From assembly GCF_000204055.1 (NCBI RefSeq), contig NW_006768783.1, positions 493,119 through 557,118 on the forward strand: a stretch of DNA of 64,000 bases. Reading direction: 5' to 3'. This document shows positions 48,317 through 60,083 of the stretch, in pieces. A program made the translations under genes and the position numbers. How positions within the stretch are numbered: position 1 is the stretch's first letter; every line of letters starts with the position of its first letter. The stretch is from Melampsora larici-populina 98AG31. Taxonomy: Eukaryota; Basidiomycota; Pucciniomycetes; Pucciniales; Melampsoraceae. The notes beneath the pieces were generated by a model. The model was not told the origin of the DNA and made no database searches. It was given only the letters and a program-made list of their open reading frames with translations.

Positions 48317-49448
48317 GTACTCAGGGCTCACTAATGGGGCAAAATGGATCTTATAATTCAAGTAAATAGATTTATATTGCAATTATAAAAGTATGTACAA
48401 AGAATTAAAGACAAAGAAAGGGATGAGTAAAGGAAGATAATGTAGTACAATTGTTAATAGTGAAGGATGGATCCTAGTCCTTCCTTTAATCTTCAAGTTG
48501 ACAGATTAAAGAGTGATGTAAAGTTCACTAGACTAGTTGTTCTATGGTCACTAACCTTGGGTTGTTCTTATGGTCACCAACCTTGGGTTATTCTATGGTC
48601 ACCAACCTTGGGTTATTCTATGGTCACCAACCTGGGTTGTTCTATGGTCACCAACCTTGGGTTCTTATCACTACCAGCATAAAGTATTTTCCCCAGGAAA
48701 AAATGAATACATTAAATGCATTATTCAATCAAAAATGCTCAGTTAATGCTGAATAATGCTGATTTAATGCTGATTTAATGCTGATCTAATGCATTTTCCA
48801 TCATTTCTTGCTCTAAATGTATTAAATCTTTCCGTGGGGAAATTACTTTATGCTGGCAGTGTATATGGTCACCAACCTATGAGAATTCTACTTAGGGGAA
48901 GTAGAGGATCCAGAGAAGGTGAAGAGTATTACTTACTTTTAATCAGGGAACAGATTAAAGTAATGAAGATATCACTAGTCTTATATTTATAAGACTCTTG
49001 ATGTTACTTCAGTAGAACTTTAAGTTGTTCTTAAAAGTAGTGTCTAATAAAGCTTGAGGGGAAATCTCTGAATGCTGAGAGAGGAGGGGTTTATATACTC
49101 TCCTCTCTAAACCTAATTGTAGTGATATTTGTTTTTGTCACTACAATGGTTTAGGAATCATTATTGATTATTGATTATATTGTTTGTACTTAATTACACG
49201 TAGTAATATTAACTACTTGGTATGTGCTATAAGCATATTAACTCTTGACACTGAGTTATGAGGTGTAGTTGATATGTTATCACATATTACATGTTGTTTC
49301 AAGTGTTCTTGTATATGTAATTGGTATTTTTATGTATTTTGTCACATGTTACATACTTTTTACTAGCTGTATGTATATGTAACTAGTTTCTATATGATGT
49401 TTTTATATTATAAGTTAGTTTTGGGCACATGTATATGTACTCAGGGCT
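48317..49448. mobile_element. Insertion of about 1.1 kb bounded by a 12-bp direct repeat
   Basis: gtactcagggct occurs at 48317-48328 and 49437-49448. The enclosed sequence has no counterpart in the right arm, where the same neighbouring words are contiguous. It contains a tandem (48541-48665) and a TATA-like/poly-A-like stretch near 49085. Class uncertain: it lacks TG...CA limits. Confidence 0.5.
48541..48665. repeat. Tandem repeat, about 25-bp unit, five copies
   Basis: Unit ttctatggtcaccaaccttg plus ggtta, with small variation between copies (the first copy has cactaacc, the fourth lacks two bases). An isolated sixth half-unit, tatggtcaccaacct, lies at 48866. Confidence 0.9.
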
Positions 49449-49553
49449 GACAATAATCTTGTGAACAGTTCACAATATATAATATCTTGTGAACATTTCT
49501 GATCGTGTTATATCAATTGCATTACATGTTCCATGGAAAGGAAGAGTAAAATA

Positions 49554-49796
49554 TCATAATTCGAGCTTGCTCTGTAGCATATCCCTCCACTGTTCCTCCA
49601 AAACATTATCTTCAGCAATCGTTGCTTCTGAATATTGGTGAGTGTCGTGCAGAAGAGAAACTAGATGAGTGTCCCATGCAAAGATTACACGTGCATGATC
49701 TAGAAATAGTCCATGATATACGGACTCCACAGTTTTGGTGCACTCTTCCCAAGTTGTCTTTGTAACAATGTGAGAAGCGTGACTGCCTGTCACCAA
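49554..49796 (-). pseudogene. Gene fragment, left member of an inverted pair
   Basis: Encodes an open stretch containing VYHGLFLDHARVIFAWDTHL and SEATIAEDN. A second, more decayed copy with YHGLFLDHAHVIFA lies on the plus strand at about 53130-53340. Source protein not recognised. Confidence 0.55.
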
Positions 49797-51731
49797 CTGT
49801 ATGGGAAGCGTATTGGCAGTTGGATCTCATCCTAAAGAATATAACATATGGAATTGAGCCTGGCTGAAATGACAAAATACAATTATATGAATCAGAAAGT
49901 GCTTACCTGACTGGCTAAGGCCTAGTACATTTATAAGCGGAGCTGGTATCAAGATACGACTGGTATTTTGAACACCTTCCCGAACTGTGTCCTGGTTACA
50001 AGTTTGACAAGTTCATGGAAATCCTTCAAAACCCACTGGCCACTGCCACACAACAAAACTAGTATCCAATGCCAGGCGGTTCCGCCCTCATTGCTAACAC
50101 ATTTCACCAGCTGGTGTAGAACTTATAACCCAACAAGAGTTATACAGAGCTGGAAGAGGATAATCTACTAATATGAGGACTAGTAGAAGTTGTCTGAGAC
50201 TGCTCTTCTAAAACAACACAATCAGGAAAGGCTCTGTTGTATTGAGTACAGATAAGGCACCAGAGAAATATATCTTCACACGTATTTTAATTTCAAAAGC
50301 ACAATTTGTATTACTATCAACACTGCTATAGTGTTATTCCCAAATGATAACTAAAGAAATAAGCAATATCTTATTGATATTATTCCCAGTGAGTCTTTAT
50401 GACTAGAAAACTAAAGTAAATTTCTCTTTATAATTGTAATAAAGGGTGTATTTAAGTGACCAGGTACTATTAGAATAAGTTTATAATGATAAACAAAATA
50501 ATAATGGTGTAAATGATAAAGAAAAAAGGGGAACAACAATCCCAAAATCCTCTCAAAGTATATATAACAATGTACTCCAACTTTTACAATGGTCAACAGC
50601 CTCAAAACCAATCAAATCCGCCCAGAAATCCCTAAAAACCCTATGATGACGCAATGTAATAATTTTGTTACCAATAAATGATGTAATTTTCACAGCTAAA
50701 AGTGATCAATGACGCAATAATATGATGTACAGCACTTCTTATGATGAATACAGGTGAATTTTTCCTTGTAAACTAGCTGAAAACCAATTTTTGAGATTAC
50801 GAATTTTTCAAATGTGCTTCAATTTTTGATTACTAAAGTGCATCTTGTAGCCCTCGTGATACTGATCATTTCTGACACCTATATGACCTACTTCTGATGA
50901 GTGATGAGTAAGATATTGAGTTGTGAAGTTAAGGTTTTGAGCATTACATGTTGACTTGTGACTGTAAATTCGAGATTCACACCAATTCTTTATTTGCCTT
51001 ATAACTTTTTTCATACACCTCCGCTACTATTGATTTAAAGTTTGTACATTATGTAATCCACTCTTCTGCGTTGAATGAGCCATCTACCAACCTAATCTGA
51101 CGTCATTTGACATATGAAATAAGCTGAAAACCTTCATTTTTGACGAAATTCACCCATTTCCTTCACTTTTCACAGCTGTTACTCTCTTTTTCTTGCTCAT
51201 GTAATATGACATCATCTTCCATAACCTTAAAAATCCTGGAAAATCCTCTTGGCAACCTTAATTTCCACTACTACCACTATTACATAACCAAACTACATGT
51301 GTACCTCTTGTTTACCAACTTCGAAAAAGTGCCTTTTCCCTAATAACTTTTGTTTCTGCTTATCAACCTTCAAGATTAAAATTGTCAAAGTATAATATAA
51401 TGCTGTTCTTTCATATTCTAACCTCATAATACCCATAACTTTATTTTTACTACCCTAAAAACCATTTTCCAACCTATGTACCTATATTTTCGAATTTTTC
51501 TTATGTTTTTCTTTCTTTCTTTTTGTAATGAGTTTGTGAATAAACTATGATGATCTTAATAAGTAATGTGAAATAAAATGATGTAATGTTAACCTTATGA
51601 CCAATACATAAGCCTACAAGAGCTTCAATTGATCAAAAACCTCCATTTTGAATTTTCTTTCCTGCTGAATCCTTCTAATAAACTGGTAAACTCAGACTGC
51701 TAATTGTGAATTTTTTAATTCATCCCATAAA

Positions 51732-52145
51732 TTGATCACCACACCGGTTATGTATTACACCCCTGCGGAAGCATTGGCATGCCCCGCATACCCTTTTTTC
51801 ACGGCTCCTCCACCTGAAATCAAACCAATCACCATTGCTTTTGTCTTCAACAATCACTATGTGTCCCTAGGACTGAATTTTGGCAATGATCTTCCAATAC
51901 CCAACCTATGCTCCAAATGGTCCCAATTGCACAACAACGCCGCGGATACATGGACCGGAATGTATGAACAAAACTTTTTGGTATTCAAGAATATTGCTAA
52001 GGAGATCAGGACAGAACGTAACAAGCGCTGGGATGAAACTGATGGCCCATCTCAGTGTGTGACAATTGACATATCCAGTCCACTCACCGGTCCAAGTCCT
52101 AGTAGCTCTAGTAGCTCTAGCAGTTCTGATTCTGATTTTTCGTAG
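51732..52145 (+). CDS. Captured protein fragment, possibly OTU-like C-terminus
   Basis: An open frame of 137 residues with biased but protein-like content: PAEALACPAYPFFTAPPP, then ITIAFVFNNHYVSLGL, PIPNLCSKWSQLHNN, ADTWTGMYEQNFLVF and a Ser-run tail. The pattern of an N-H-Y/F-V core followed by spaced Trp, Trp and Tyr reminds me of the C-terminal OTU-type part found with MULE-like transposases, but this is a weak impression. It lacks any partner domain here and has no visible introns. Confidence 0.35.
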   Translation: MITTPVMYYTPAEALACPAYPFFTAPPPEIKPITIAFVFNNHYVSLGLNFGNDLPIPNLCSKWSQLHNNAADTWTGMYEQNFLVFKNIAKEIRTERNKRWDETDGPSQCVTIDISSPLTGPSPSSSSSSSSSDSDFS

Positions 52146-52399
52146 TTTCATCGTATAGTGTGCTCATGTTGTGAAGAGTGTTTAATGTACCAGGGGCTCA
52201 CCTGACATGTACATAGATCAAACAAATAAAAAATGGTGTGAAATAAAAGATCCTGAGTGTGATTGAATGGTAGGCCCAAAAGAGTGCTTTTGAAATCACA
52301 TGTCTTTGCAGTTGTCTCCATGTGGACACATCAAATTGTGAGATGCATGTTTTTGAGAATTCCTCAGACGTACAGTATAGATATCAAATTTGAGTGAGT

Positions 52400-53120
52400 G
52401 TGAATGATATATTTGGTGAAATGTTCACAAGGTGAGATATCCTGTGAAAAATTCACAAAATGATATATCCTGTGAAATTCTTACAAGGTCGTACATTTTG
52501 TGACATTTTCACAAGATTATACATTGTGGAAATTTTACAAAATGTATACATGCACTACACTTGCAAAGGTTTTTTGCTTTTCTAGTGAAGGCATTATGTA
52601 ATGACGGACTTTTTTGTGAGTCTCAAAGTGGTGTAAAAAATCACAACATCATCTTGGTGCCATATAATGTTATAAGACCATGTAGCTTGGATCATCTTAC
52701 AAGATGATGAATTGTCTGAATTGTTCACAAGATGATCTATTTGGTGAAAAATTCACAAACTTTATCATCTTGTGAAATTTTCACAAAATGACATATCCTG
52801 TGAATGTTCCACAATATTACAAATTTTGTGAGATTTTCACAAGATCATACATTTTGTGAAATTTTCACAACAATGTAACCTTTGCACAACCACTTTACCT
52901 CTCAGGCTTTGCTTTAGAAGTATAAATGAATGAAAGTACTCAGAGTTTTTAAAAAGAACTTTCATCTCAGGGAGGCTGAGGTGAATAATTCACAATGCTG
53001 TGAAAAGTTGACACGCTTGTGAAAACTTCACAATATTGTGAAAACTTCACAATATTGTGAAAACTTCACAATATTGTGAAAACTTCACAATATTGTGAAA
53101 ATTTTGCACTCTTGTGAAAT
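52400..53120. repeat. Palindromic tandem array, right (TTGTGAAA...TTTCACAA)
   Basis: Many units with the same self-complementary logic as 48060-48300. At 53017-53100 a 19-base unit, attgtgaaaacttcacaat, is repeated four to five times almost perfectly. Elsewhere units are degenerate with linkers such as gatatatcct and atacatt. Confidence 0.85.
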
Positions 53121-53129
53121 CTTCACAAC

Positions 53130-53340
53130 ATTGGGCAATGTACTGGGAATCTATCATGGACTATTTCTAGATCATGCACATGTGATCTTTGCATGAGACA
53201 TTCATCTAGGATCTCTTCTGCACAACACTTGCCAATATTCAGAAGCAACAACTGCTGAAGACAACACTTGGAGGCTCAGTCAGTGGAAGGGTATGTTGCA
53301 GAGGAAGATTGGAATGTGAGATGTTCTATATTCAATTCCA
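53130..53340 (+). pseudogene. Gene fragment, right member of an inverted pair
   Basis: Reads YHGLFLDHAHVIFA, then a stop, then HLGSLLHNTCQYSEATTAEDN, matching the minus-strand copy at 49554-49796. Disrupted and non-functional. Confidence 0.6.
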
Positions 53341-53767
53341 TAAAACATGTAATGCAATTTTATCTATGTACAAGGACTGAGAGATACAACATGCTGGTGG
53401 AATGTGAGAATCGTGTATGAGTATTGAGAAGGGCAGATGAGCCCAGATGAGATTCCTACTTGAAGAGTAATCAGATCCAGATGTGTAGCGAGTGAGTGTT
53501 GTGAATTTGAAGCTCAGATGAGCCCATATGGGATTGCTCTTTACAGAATCATCAGAGCCGTATGTGTAGCCAGTGAGTTTTGTAGATATGAAGCTCAGAT
53601 GAGCTCAGATGAGATCCCCCCCAATGTATTGGCTTGGAATCAAAGCTCATTATGTTATGTACACGGGTTGAGTCAAGCTGTAGCAGGTATACAGTGTTTT
53701 ATTACCAAGTTGAGTCATAGTACACATGTACAACCAGCTAGAATGGAGTCGTGGTTGAGGGTAAATG

Positions 53768-54210
53768 CAGCAGATGAATCTGCTTGATGAGTAGCCAAAT
53801 CAATCTGCTACGGCTTTAGTGACGGTTGTGTAGCCAGATGAATCTTAAGACTTTACAATAGTCAGGTTCAGATTCATACAGATGAATCTGAGACTGAGCC
53901 AGATTTTGGCAGATGAGTCAAATTTCAATTTTTGGGCTGCCTAACACCTTCAGAGGCACTTTAGGGATGTGAGATAGGCCCACAAGCTCTAGAGACATTC
54001 TAATGCATGTTTATGATACAAAAAAAGTTGTTTTATTTGATGATTTTACCACTTAGATTTATACAAACTTGTGGAGTTATTTCAAAAAAAAATCTCAGAG
54101 TCATCTGCCAAATCTGGGCTCCTCTGCGGCCCGATTTTCTGACATTATCCGTTGATACTGCATACAATATCTTCAGCTTACAGCCGAACATTCTGTGCAC
54201 CACAGGTGTG
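53768..54210. repeat. Right inverted arm (pairs with 47186-47640)
   Basis: Reverse-complement counterpart of the left arm, with the word cagatga in place of catctg, ending in gcaccacaggtg. Confidence 0.85.
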
Positions 54211-54276
54211 ATTAAATTTCGCGCTCAGGAACGCAAAATTTACAATAAATCACCCTCACCATAGTGGGTGCTCTAA

Positions 54277-55281
54277 GTACATCTTGGCCCTTTGATGCTT
54301 TCAACACTAGAAGTTGTTGATTGTCAATACTTTTGTCTTTGGACTCTGTGTCTTCATCATCTGGCATGTTTTTACATTGATGTAGTGATTAATTTCATAT
54401 TCAGCCGTTTTGTCTACATCTGTGTTATTGGTGTCATCATTAGACCTTGAAGGCGGCTGTGTGATGTGCAAGCATTACCAATGATCTGAGTCAAATCACC
54501 ATTGGCGCATATGCTGGTGATCACTGCACCTTGAGATTGCCATTCAATGATAAGTTCTTGATGCTCCAATGGATGATCATTGTTCTGTGGCATTGCGACA
54601 AAATTTTCAAAATGAATCAATTTAAGAGTCCAACAGTCCAGGTGGCAACAAGATCCAAAATAACATGGGACCAATTATTAACTTGAGATGATGGTATTGA
54701 AAAGAAAAAGTTGGACTCCAGACAAGTCTGGCTCGCCGCGTAGAAAGAAGCGCGGAGCGGAGCGAAGCGCTGCGTTTGGACGGGACGCCCCGGCACCCGG
54801 GTAGCGGGGCGCCCCGTTTCCTGTTACCAAATTCAGCCTGGGTTTATGCTGAGTTACGCTGACCGCCTATAATTCCGGTTCACCAACTTATCAACTACAC
54901 TTCCCATAGCTTCCCACCGATGGACTTCGATCATAGTACACCATGCGACCACATTAAATTTCCGCCATCTCCATCACCATTTCCACCACCATTTCCATCC
55001 AGATCTCTCACATCAACTTACGATCCCCACCTATTTCGAATATTCTACCCAGTACCCTCTGACCACCTATCGAAGGGCACAGACAACTGTATACTCATGT
55101 TGTGGACGAACCAAAGTGCCAAAGGTACCCGCTTTTTGGGGTATAAAGGTAAGTCAGATTTCATCTTTCTCAAACTATTGATCACTTCCATCACAGTTGT
55201 TGACCGTCCTTTTTTTGTTTACTAGATACCTTTCTTTCACTCAATCCGATTCCCATCAACTGCTCTATTGCATACCTGAAA
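54277..55281. other. Intergenic with a GC-rich palindromic patch
   Basis: At 54715-54830 the sequence turns G+C-rich with gcgcggagcggagcgaagcgctgc and the palindromes cggggcgccccg and gggcgtcccg-like words, reminiscent of hAT subterminal regions, just upstream of the second hAT relic. An unsupported plus-strand frame is at 54920-55225. Confidence 0.45.
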
Positions 55282-57184
55282 ATGTCAAACAAACAACCCA
55301 CCCTTGATTCCTTTGTAGCGTCTGGATATGAAACTGATGAGGCCCCTGCTCCATATCGCCGTTCCTCTCGTATTATCACCCCGGCCAGAAGACACCCTGC
55401 GATGATCACTCCCTCGTCTGACTCTCGACGAGCCCTTGGTGGATCAGGAGACCTCTTCTCGGTAAGAGATGTCCAAGATGCACATGTGCATAGACGTCGA
55501 GAACGATCCGCGTCTTTACCGGGTGACGAAGTGACTCAACACCCTGCACGTGGCCGCCGATCAATGACGGTCTCACGTCCATCTTCCGCAGTAAGTCGAA
55601 TCCAATTTGAGCTGGTCCCCGCCTTGGTATCCTGTTTAAATATTGATTGGTCTATTTAATAACATTTAATACTTAGATTACAGGAACCTTCAGCCAAGCA
55701 ACTGCAGTGTCGGACACCAATGCCGAGATCGATCATGATCAAGAACCACCTGAGGTAAGTTTCATGATTACAACAACAAACATGCCTTCGGATGTACTGA
55801 TCGAACATGTTTTATTGCATTTGTCCATAGGAACCTTTGGGCACTCCTCACGTGGACTTGGCCCAGGATTCTGATGAAGATAACACTCGTCTCAGGAAGC
55901 GAAAGAGGAATCAGCCTGAGGTAAAAGAATTTGATTGTGAATTCGCCTATTTTGAGCCACCCACTCATGAACGTCAAGATGTGGGTTTTGATTTTTTTAT
56001 TCATTTTCACTTCAATCTATTTCAATTTCTTGTTTTTATTATTCTTTTAAACTCATATTGAATCTCATCATCTCATCATTTAGCCACTTGACCGTCCAGG
56101 GTTATCGTACAAGTGCATCGGGTGCAAGAAGGTGGTTCGAGTGAGTGCAAGTTCACGTCGATCCAATCTCAAAGGCCATCGAGATGGACACAAGCAACCT
56201 GGCAAATCTGGAGCCGGCTGTCCTCGCCGTCAACAGATGATCGCGCGAGAAGCCAAGCTTCCTCCAACTGTATCCGAACTACGTGCTGCACGTCTTAGAG
56301 ATGAGAACCAGTCATCTCTAACCTCCTTTGTTGAATCACCTCCTGCCTTTTCGAACAAGACCCTCAACCAATGCCTAGCAGTTTGGCAAGTCACCCACGC
56401 GTTGCCCTTCATACGGATCAAAGACCCAATTCTCAAGTCAATCATATATTGGCTACGGCCCGACTTACGTATGTTTGGTCGGAAGTGGTCAGCTGAAGAG
56501 TCTAAGCATCTATACCTTTCTCTTCGGGATTTAGTGATTGAAAAAGACCTCAAGGTATGTCTCTTCCCTCTCTTTTGCTTTTTACTATAATTCATCTTTA
56601 CTTTCAAATCATGACTGACTCACTCTTCATCTTCGAACTTTTCAGGAAATGAGCAGCAAGTTTTGTCTGATTCAAGACGTTTGGACAGTTAAGGGCAACC
56701 TTCATGCCTTCATTGGTGCCTCAATATCCTATATCAAGAACGACTGGACCTATGTGGTCCTCCATTTGAGTATGAAATTGGTGGCTTGGCATCACAAGGG
56801 TACTCTTCTGGCCGAGCCGATGGTGGCAATATTGAAGAAGAATAATTTGTACCAAAATATGAGTTTTTTCATTTTACTTTCTTTGTATTCTATTTCTTAT
56901 ACTGACATGTTTTCCAATCTTACATGCTTGCCATGTGCTCTGATTCAGGTAGCAATAACTTCACCATGGCACGCGAGATGCATCGGCAGCTCAAGGAGGA
57001 AAGTATAATTCAAGACCATCAGCTGTCGTGGGAACCCAATTCCATGTTGATACGCTGTTTTTGCCACAAGTTGGGATTAATTGTTAAGGCAGGTATCGAT
57101 GCTCTAGGAATGAAACCTCACCGCATCCGCCATTTGACTTTAGGTAGGTTTCCGGTCTACGGAATGCGAGACGTTCCAAAGTGA
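55282..57184 (+). pseudogene. hAT-family transposase, truncated N-terminal part
   Basis: Blocks joined by GT-AG gaps start at 55282 (MSNKQPTLDSFVASGYETDE, a disordered N-terminus). A zinc-finger-like region follows at about 56090-56220 (SYKCIGCKKVVRVS, SNLKGHRDGHK), then the family's first helical block (FNQCLAVWQ-like LNQCLAVWQVTHALPFIRI). LIQDVWTVKGNLHAFIGASISY at 56670 corresponds to the first catalytic strand and SGSNNFTMAREM at 56945 to the second (DNASNN in active relatives). The coding similarity ends abruptly after GLIVKAGIDALGMK at about 57140; the C-terminal half and dimerisation domain are missing, so it cannot be active. The DNA after the break is unrelated. Confidence 0.75.
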
Positions 57185-57639
57185 CAATGCAAAATTTCAA
57201 AAATCAAAAATCACAATCCCCGGGTGCGAAATTCAAAAATCAAAGACAAAACTACAGAAAATACTCAAATACAGGGATAAAACCCCTGTACCGGAGTAAA
57301 AATCATGGCATAAACACATTTTTGCCCAAATTTCCAGTGGTCGACACCGTTTTCATTGCATTGTCACCTTTTGACAAAAAGTACCAGCAACCCCAAGAAC
57401 AAAAAATCAAAAACATAAAATCAAAAAACATAAAATACAGTTCTCAAACTGTACAACTCAAACACCAATGGTAGATTCTACTGCAGCCAAAAACCACATG
57501 TTGGCCAACTATCTACAAGCTCAGTCTCACAGGTATCAACACCTCCGACCGGAGACATTCTACCATCTGTCTCAAGAGCTTCAAAGTACCTGCTTCCTGT
57601 CTCGCTCTCCTCCAAAACCCTCTTCCACCATCATCAATC

Positions 57640-58250
57640 CTCTTTGATTGCCCTTGATCTTCTCCAATCATTGTCAACTGTCCTTGATCTTCCTCAATCT
57701 TCATCTTTCTTCGTCAACCGTCTTTGATCTTCCTCAATCTTCGTCAACTGGCCTCGATCATCATCAATCTTTGTCAACTGTCCTTGATCTTCCTCAATCT
57801 TCGTCATCCGTCCTCAATCTTCATCTTTCTTCGTCAACCGTCCTCAATCTTCCTCAATCATCTTCTTTCTTCGTCAACTGTCCTTGATCATCGTCAACCG
57901 TCTTCAATCTTCCTCAATCTTTGTCAACCGTCTTCAATCTTCCTCAATCTTTGTCAACCGTCTTCAATCTTCCTCAATCTTTGTCAACCGTCTTCAATCT
58001 TCTTCTTTCTTCGTCAACCGTCTTCAATCTTCCTCAATCTTCGTCAACCGTCTTCAATCTTCTTCTTTCTTCGTCAACCGTCCTCGATCTTCCTCAATCT
58101 TCTTCTTTCTTCGTCAACCGTCCTCGATCTTCTTATTTCTTTGTCAACCATCCTCGATCTTCGTCAACCGTCCTCGATCTTCTTATTTCTTTGTCATTCG
58201 TCCTCGATCTTCTTATTTCTTTGTCAACTGTCCTCGATCTTCTCTTTTTC
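57640..58250. repeat. Minisatellite, 30-bp unit with 15-bp sub-units
   Basis: About 20 units of the type tcttcaatcttcctcaatct plus ttgtcaaccg, with variants containing atcttcttctttcttcgtca. Since 15 and 30 are multiples of three, several plus-strand frames stay open through the array; one reads repeats of FVNRLQSSSI, another repeats of STVFNLPQS. Confidence 0.93.
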
Positions 58251-58301
58251 GACCGCCCTCATCAAATCACCTTCAGTCTCCATCACCAACTACACACCAA
58301 C

Positions 58302-59861
58302 ATGCCAGCAAAAATATCTGATGAAATCTTGCGACCCCTTGTTGAAGAATCTGTGGCTAACAACTGGCCAGCACAAACAGTATGCGACACTGTTTGGCGA
58401 CGGCACAACATCCGAGTCTGTGTAAGAACTGTTAGAAGACGAATCAAAGAATGGGACTTGAAACAACAAGGAAATTATGATGTGGAGGTTGTAAAGGATG
58501 CAGTAATAGATAATTACAAACAATCTCTTAACCAAAAGCGAGCTCTCATTTCCCTTAAAAACGAACACAACATCATCATCAGCCGGTCAACTTTAGCTCG
58601 ACTTGAGAAGCAACTCAATCTTCACCGCCAAAAGGATGATCTTGACATGGGTGTAGTAACTTATGCCACCGTATGTAACAAGATTGAAGAACTTCAGATT
58701 GAATATGGAAATGTACTTGGAATCAAGAGTGTCAAGAAGATGCTAGCTCAGGAACACGAGGTTCACATCCACCGGCAAGTGTTTGGGCCTTCTTGATTCC
58801 ATTTGCTCTGATGCTAATTACATTTGAATGAGATAGTGATGTTATTGCGGCTATGATGAAGGAAATGGACCCAGATGCTGTCAGAATGCGAGCTGCTCAT
58901 AAACTCAAGCGACGGGAATACTATGCGGGCGGTCCCAATGAGGTTTGGGCTTCTGATGGACACGACAAGTTGATCAACTTTGGAATTGGTATATATGGAT
59001 TCATTGATTGCTGGTCTCGAAAGATTTTGGGACTTCATGCTCATGTCACCAACAGCGACCCCCGCCATGTTGACTTGTGGTATCTGGGCCTTGTCAAGAA
59101 ACAAGGTGGCATTCCCAAAAAGCTCACCACGGATCGAGGAACTGAGACTGTTCCTCTTGCTGGACATCAACTTTATTTTGGAGAAACTTACGGTTCCAGA
59201 GCTCCAGACTGGCCTTATCATCAATATGTCCCGTCCCCTTGTAACCAAAAGATTGAGTGCTTCTGGGACAAAATGACTTGTGGACTGACTGGAAATATCA
59301 AAGCTAAAATTCAAGAGCGCATTGATCAAGATTTATATAATGACAATGATCCAATGTCTAGGTGAAGCTCCTTTTTTTTTAATTGGTGATTCCATGCTGA
59401 AATCTTTGTTATTGCTTTTCAGGACCTTGTTTCTCCACCTATTTATCCCCGTCTTTCAACGAGCTCTGGACAAATGGGTCAAGTTTTACAATGGTTTCTG
59501 CAGACGACACGACAAGCGGTCTAAATTACCTACTGGATGTTCTGCAGACTACTGCTACAAAAACCCCGTTGACGAATTTGGTGGGATTGAATACCTCATA
59601 CCTGTCCCAGGTGAAGCGGTGGATGCTATCCTTGCTGATGAGTACCCAGAGCAAGAACACTTGTGGAGCACAACCCCTGAGTGGTTTTCCCCGGTGGTTG
59701 ATCAAGTCATGGAAGAAGTTGGAATTGTGAGCGGTGATTTGGACATTGGAAATTTTTGGGGTTGTTTCGATGTTGTATTAGCAAGATTGAAAGATTTGTC
59801 TTGGAGTAACACTCCCTTTGCCCATGTTGAAGGTCATGATTCTATGGTTTTGGAAAACTGA
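58302..59861 (+). CDS. Integrase-like DDE transposase (IS3EU-like family)
   Basis: Three exons (58302-58774, 58837-59361, 59423-59861) give 478 residues. The N-terminus is a helix-turn-helix region (PAQTVCDTVWRRHNIRVCVR then TVRRRIKEWDL, and a second ISRSTLARLEKQL). The DDE core has Asp198 in VWASDGHDKL, Asp257 in TTDRGTE and Glu298 in NQKIECFW, with GFIDCWSRKIL between them. The C-terminal part (FQRALDKWVKFYN, RSKLPTG) is shared with integrase-core proteins widespread in basidiomycetes and animals. The first intron starts with GC (gcaagt). The frame is open upstream through the minisatellite to about 57921, so a longer product is possible. No terminal repeats were found. The element seems intact at protein level. 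Confidence 0.8.
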
Positions 59862-60083
59862 GTATTCTATCTCACTATTACCTGCATCTCTGTCTTGTAA
59901 ACTTTGTAATGGTCAATAGTATGGATTGTTGTGAGCAAAGTAAACACACTACGAGATACAATACTCTTGTTTTCGGAAGAAGAACAAAAAGGACAGAAGA
60001 GAAGTTAGAAGGAACATGTGGTGAAAATTTGTAATACAAATTCTACATATATTGTTGGACTGATTCATGGAACCCTTGAGCAT

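Larger units (their letters stand above)
46454..54273. mobile_element. 7.8-kb non-autonomous Harbinger-type element with long inverted arms
   Basis: Ends GAGCACCCACTATGGT and its exact complement at 54258-54273 are flanked by TAA on both sides (46451-46453, 54274-54276), the 3-bp TWA duplication of PIF/Harbinger. Degenerate inverted arms lie inside: about 47090-47900 pairs with about 53385-54250, with long near-identical stretches such as 47401-47600 against 53800-53990. Next come palindromic CACAAG arrays, an inverted pair of a coding fragment, and a fragment ending in a Ser run. No transposase is present. The left outer part (46454-47090) has no counterpart on the right and may be a secondary insertion. 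The 49800-51730 interior is AT-rich without supported genes. Confidence 0.75.

Noticed and set aside
48317..49448. Solo LTR
   Set aside because: Size fits, but TG...CA limits and a 4-6 bp duplication are not visible; recorded only as an insertion.
52400..53120. CRISPR-like array
   Set aside because: Units are palindromes without unique spacers, in a eukaryotic genome with introns; a DNA-transposon setting explains them better.
57724..58425. Separate gene encoding Ser/Phe/Leu repeats
   Set aside because: Several frames are open only because the repeat unit is a multiple of three; one of them simply leads into the transposase.
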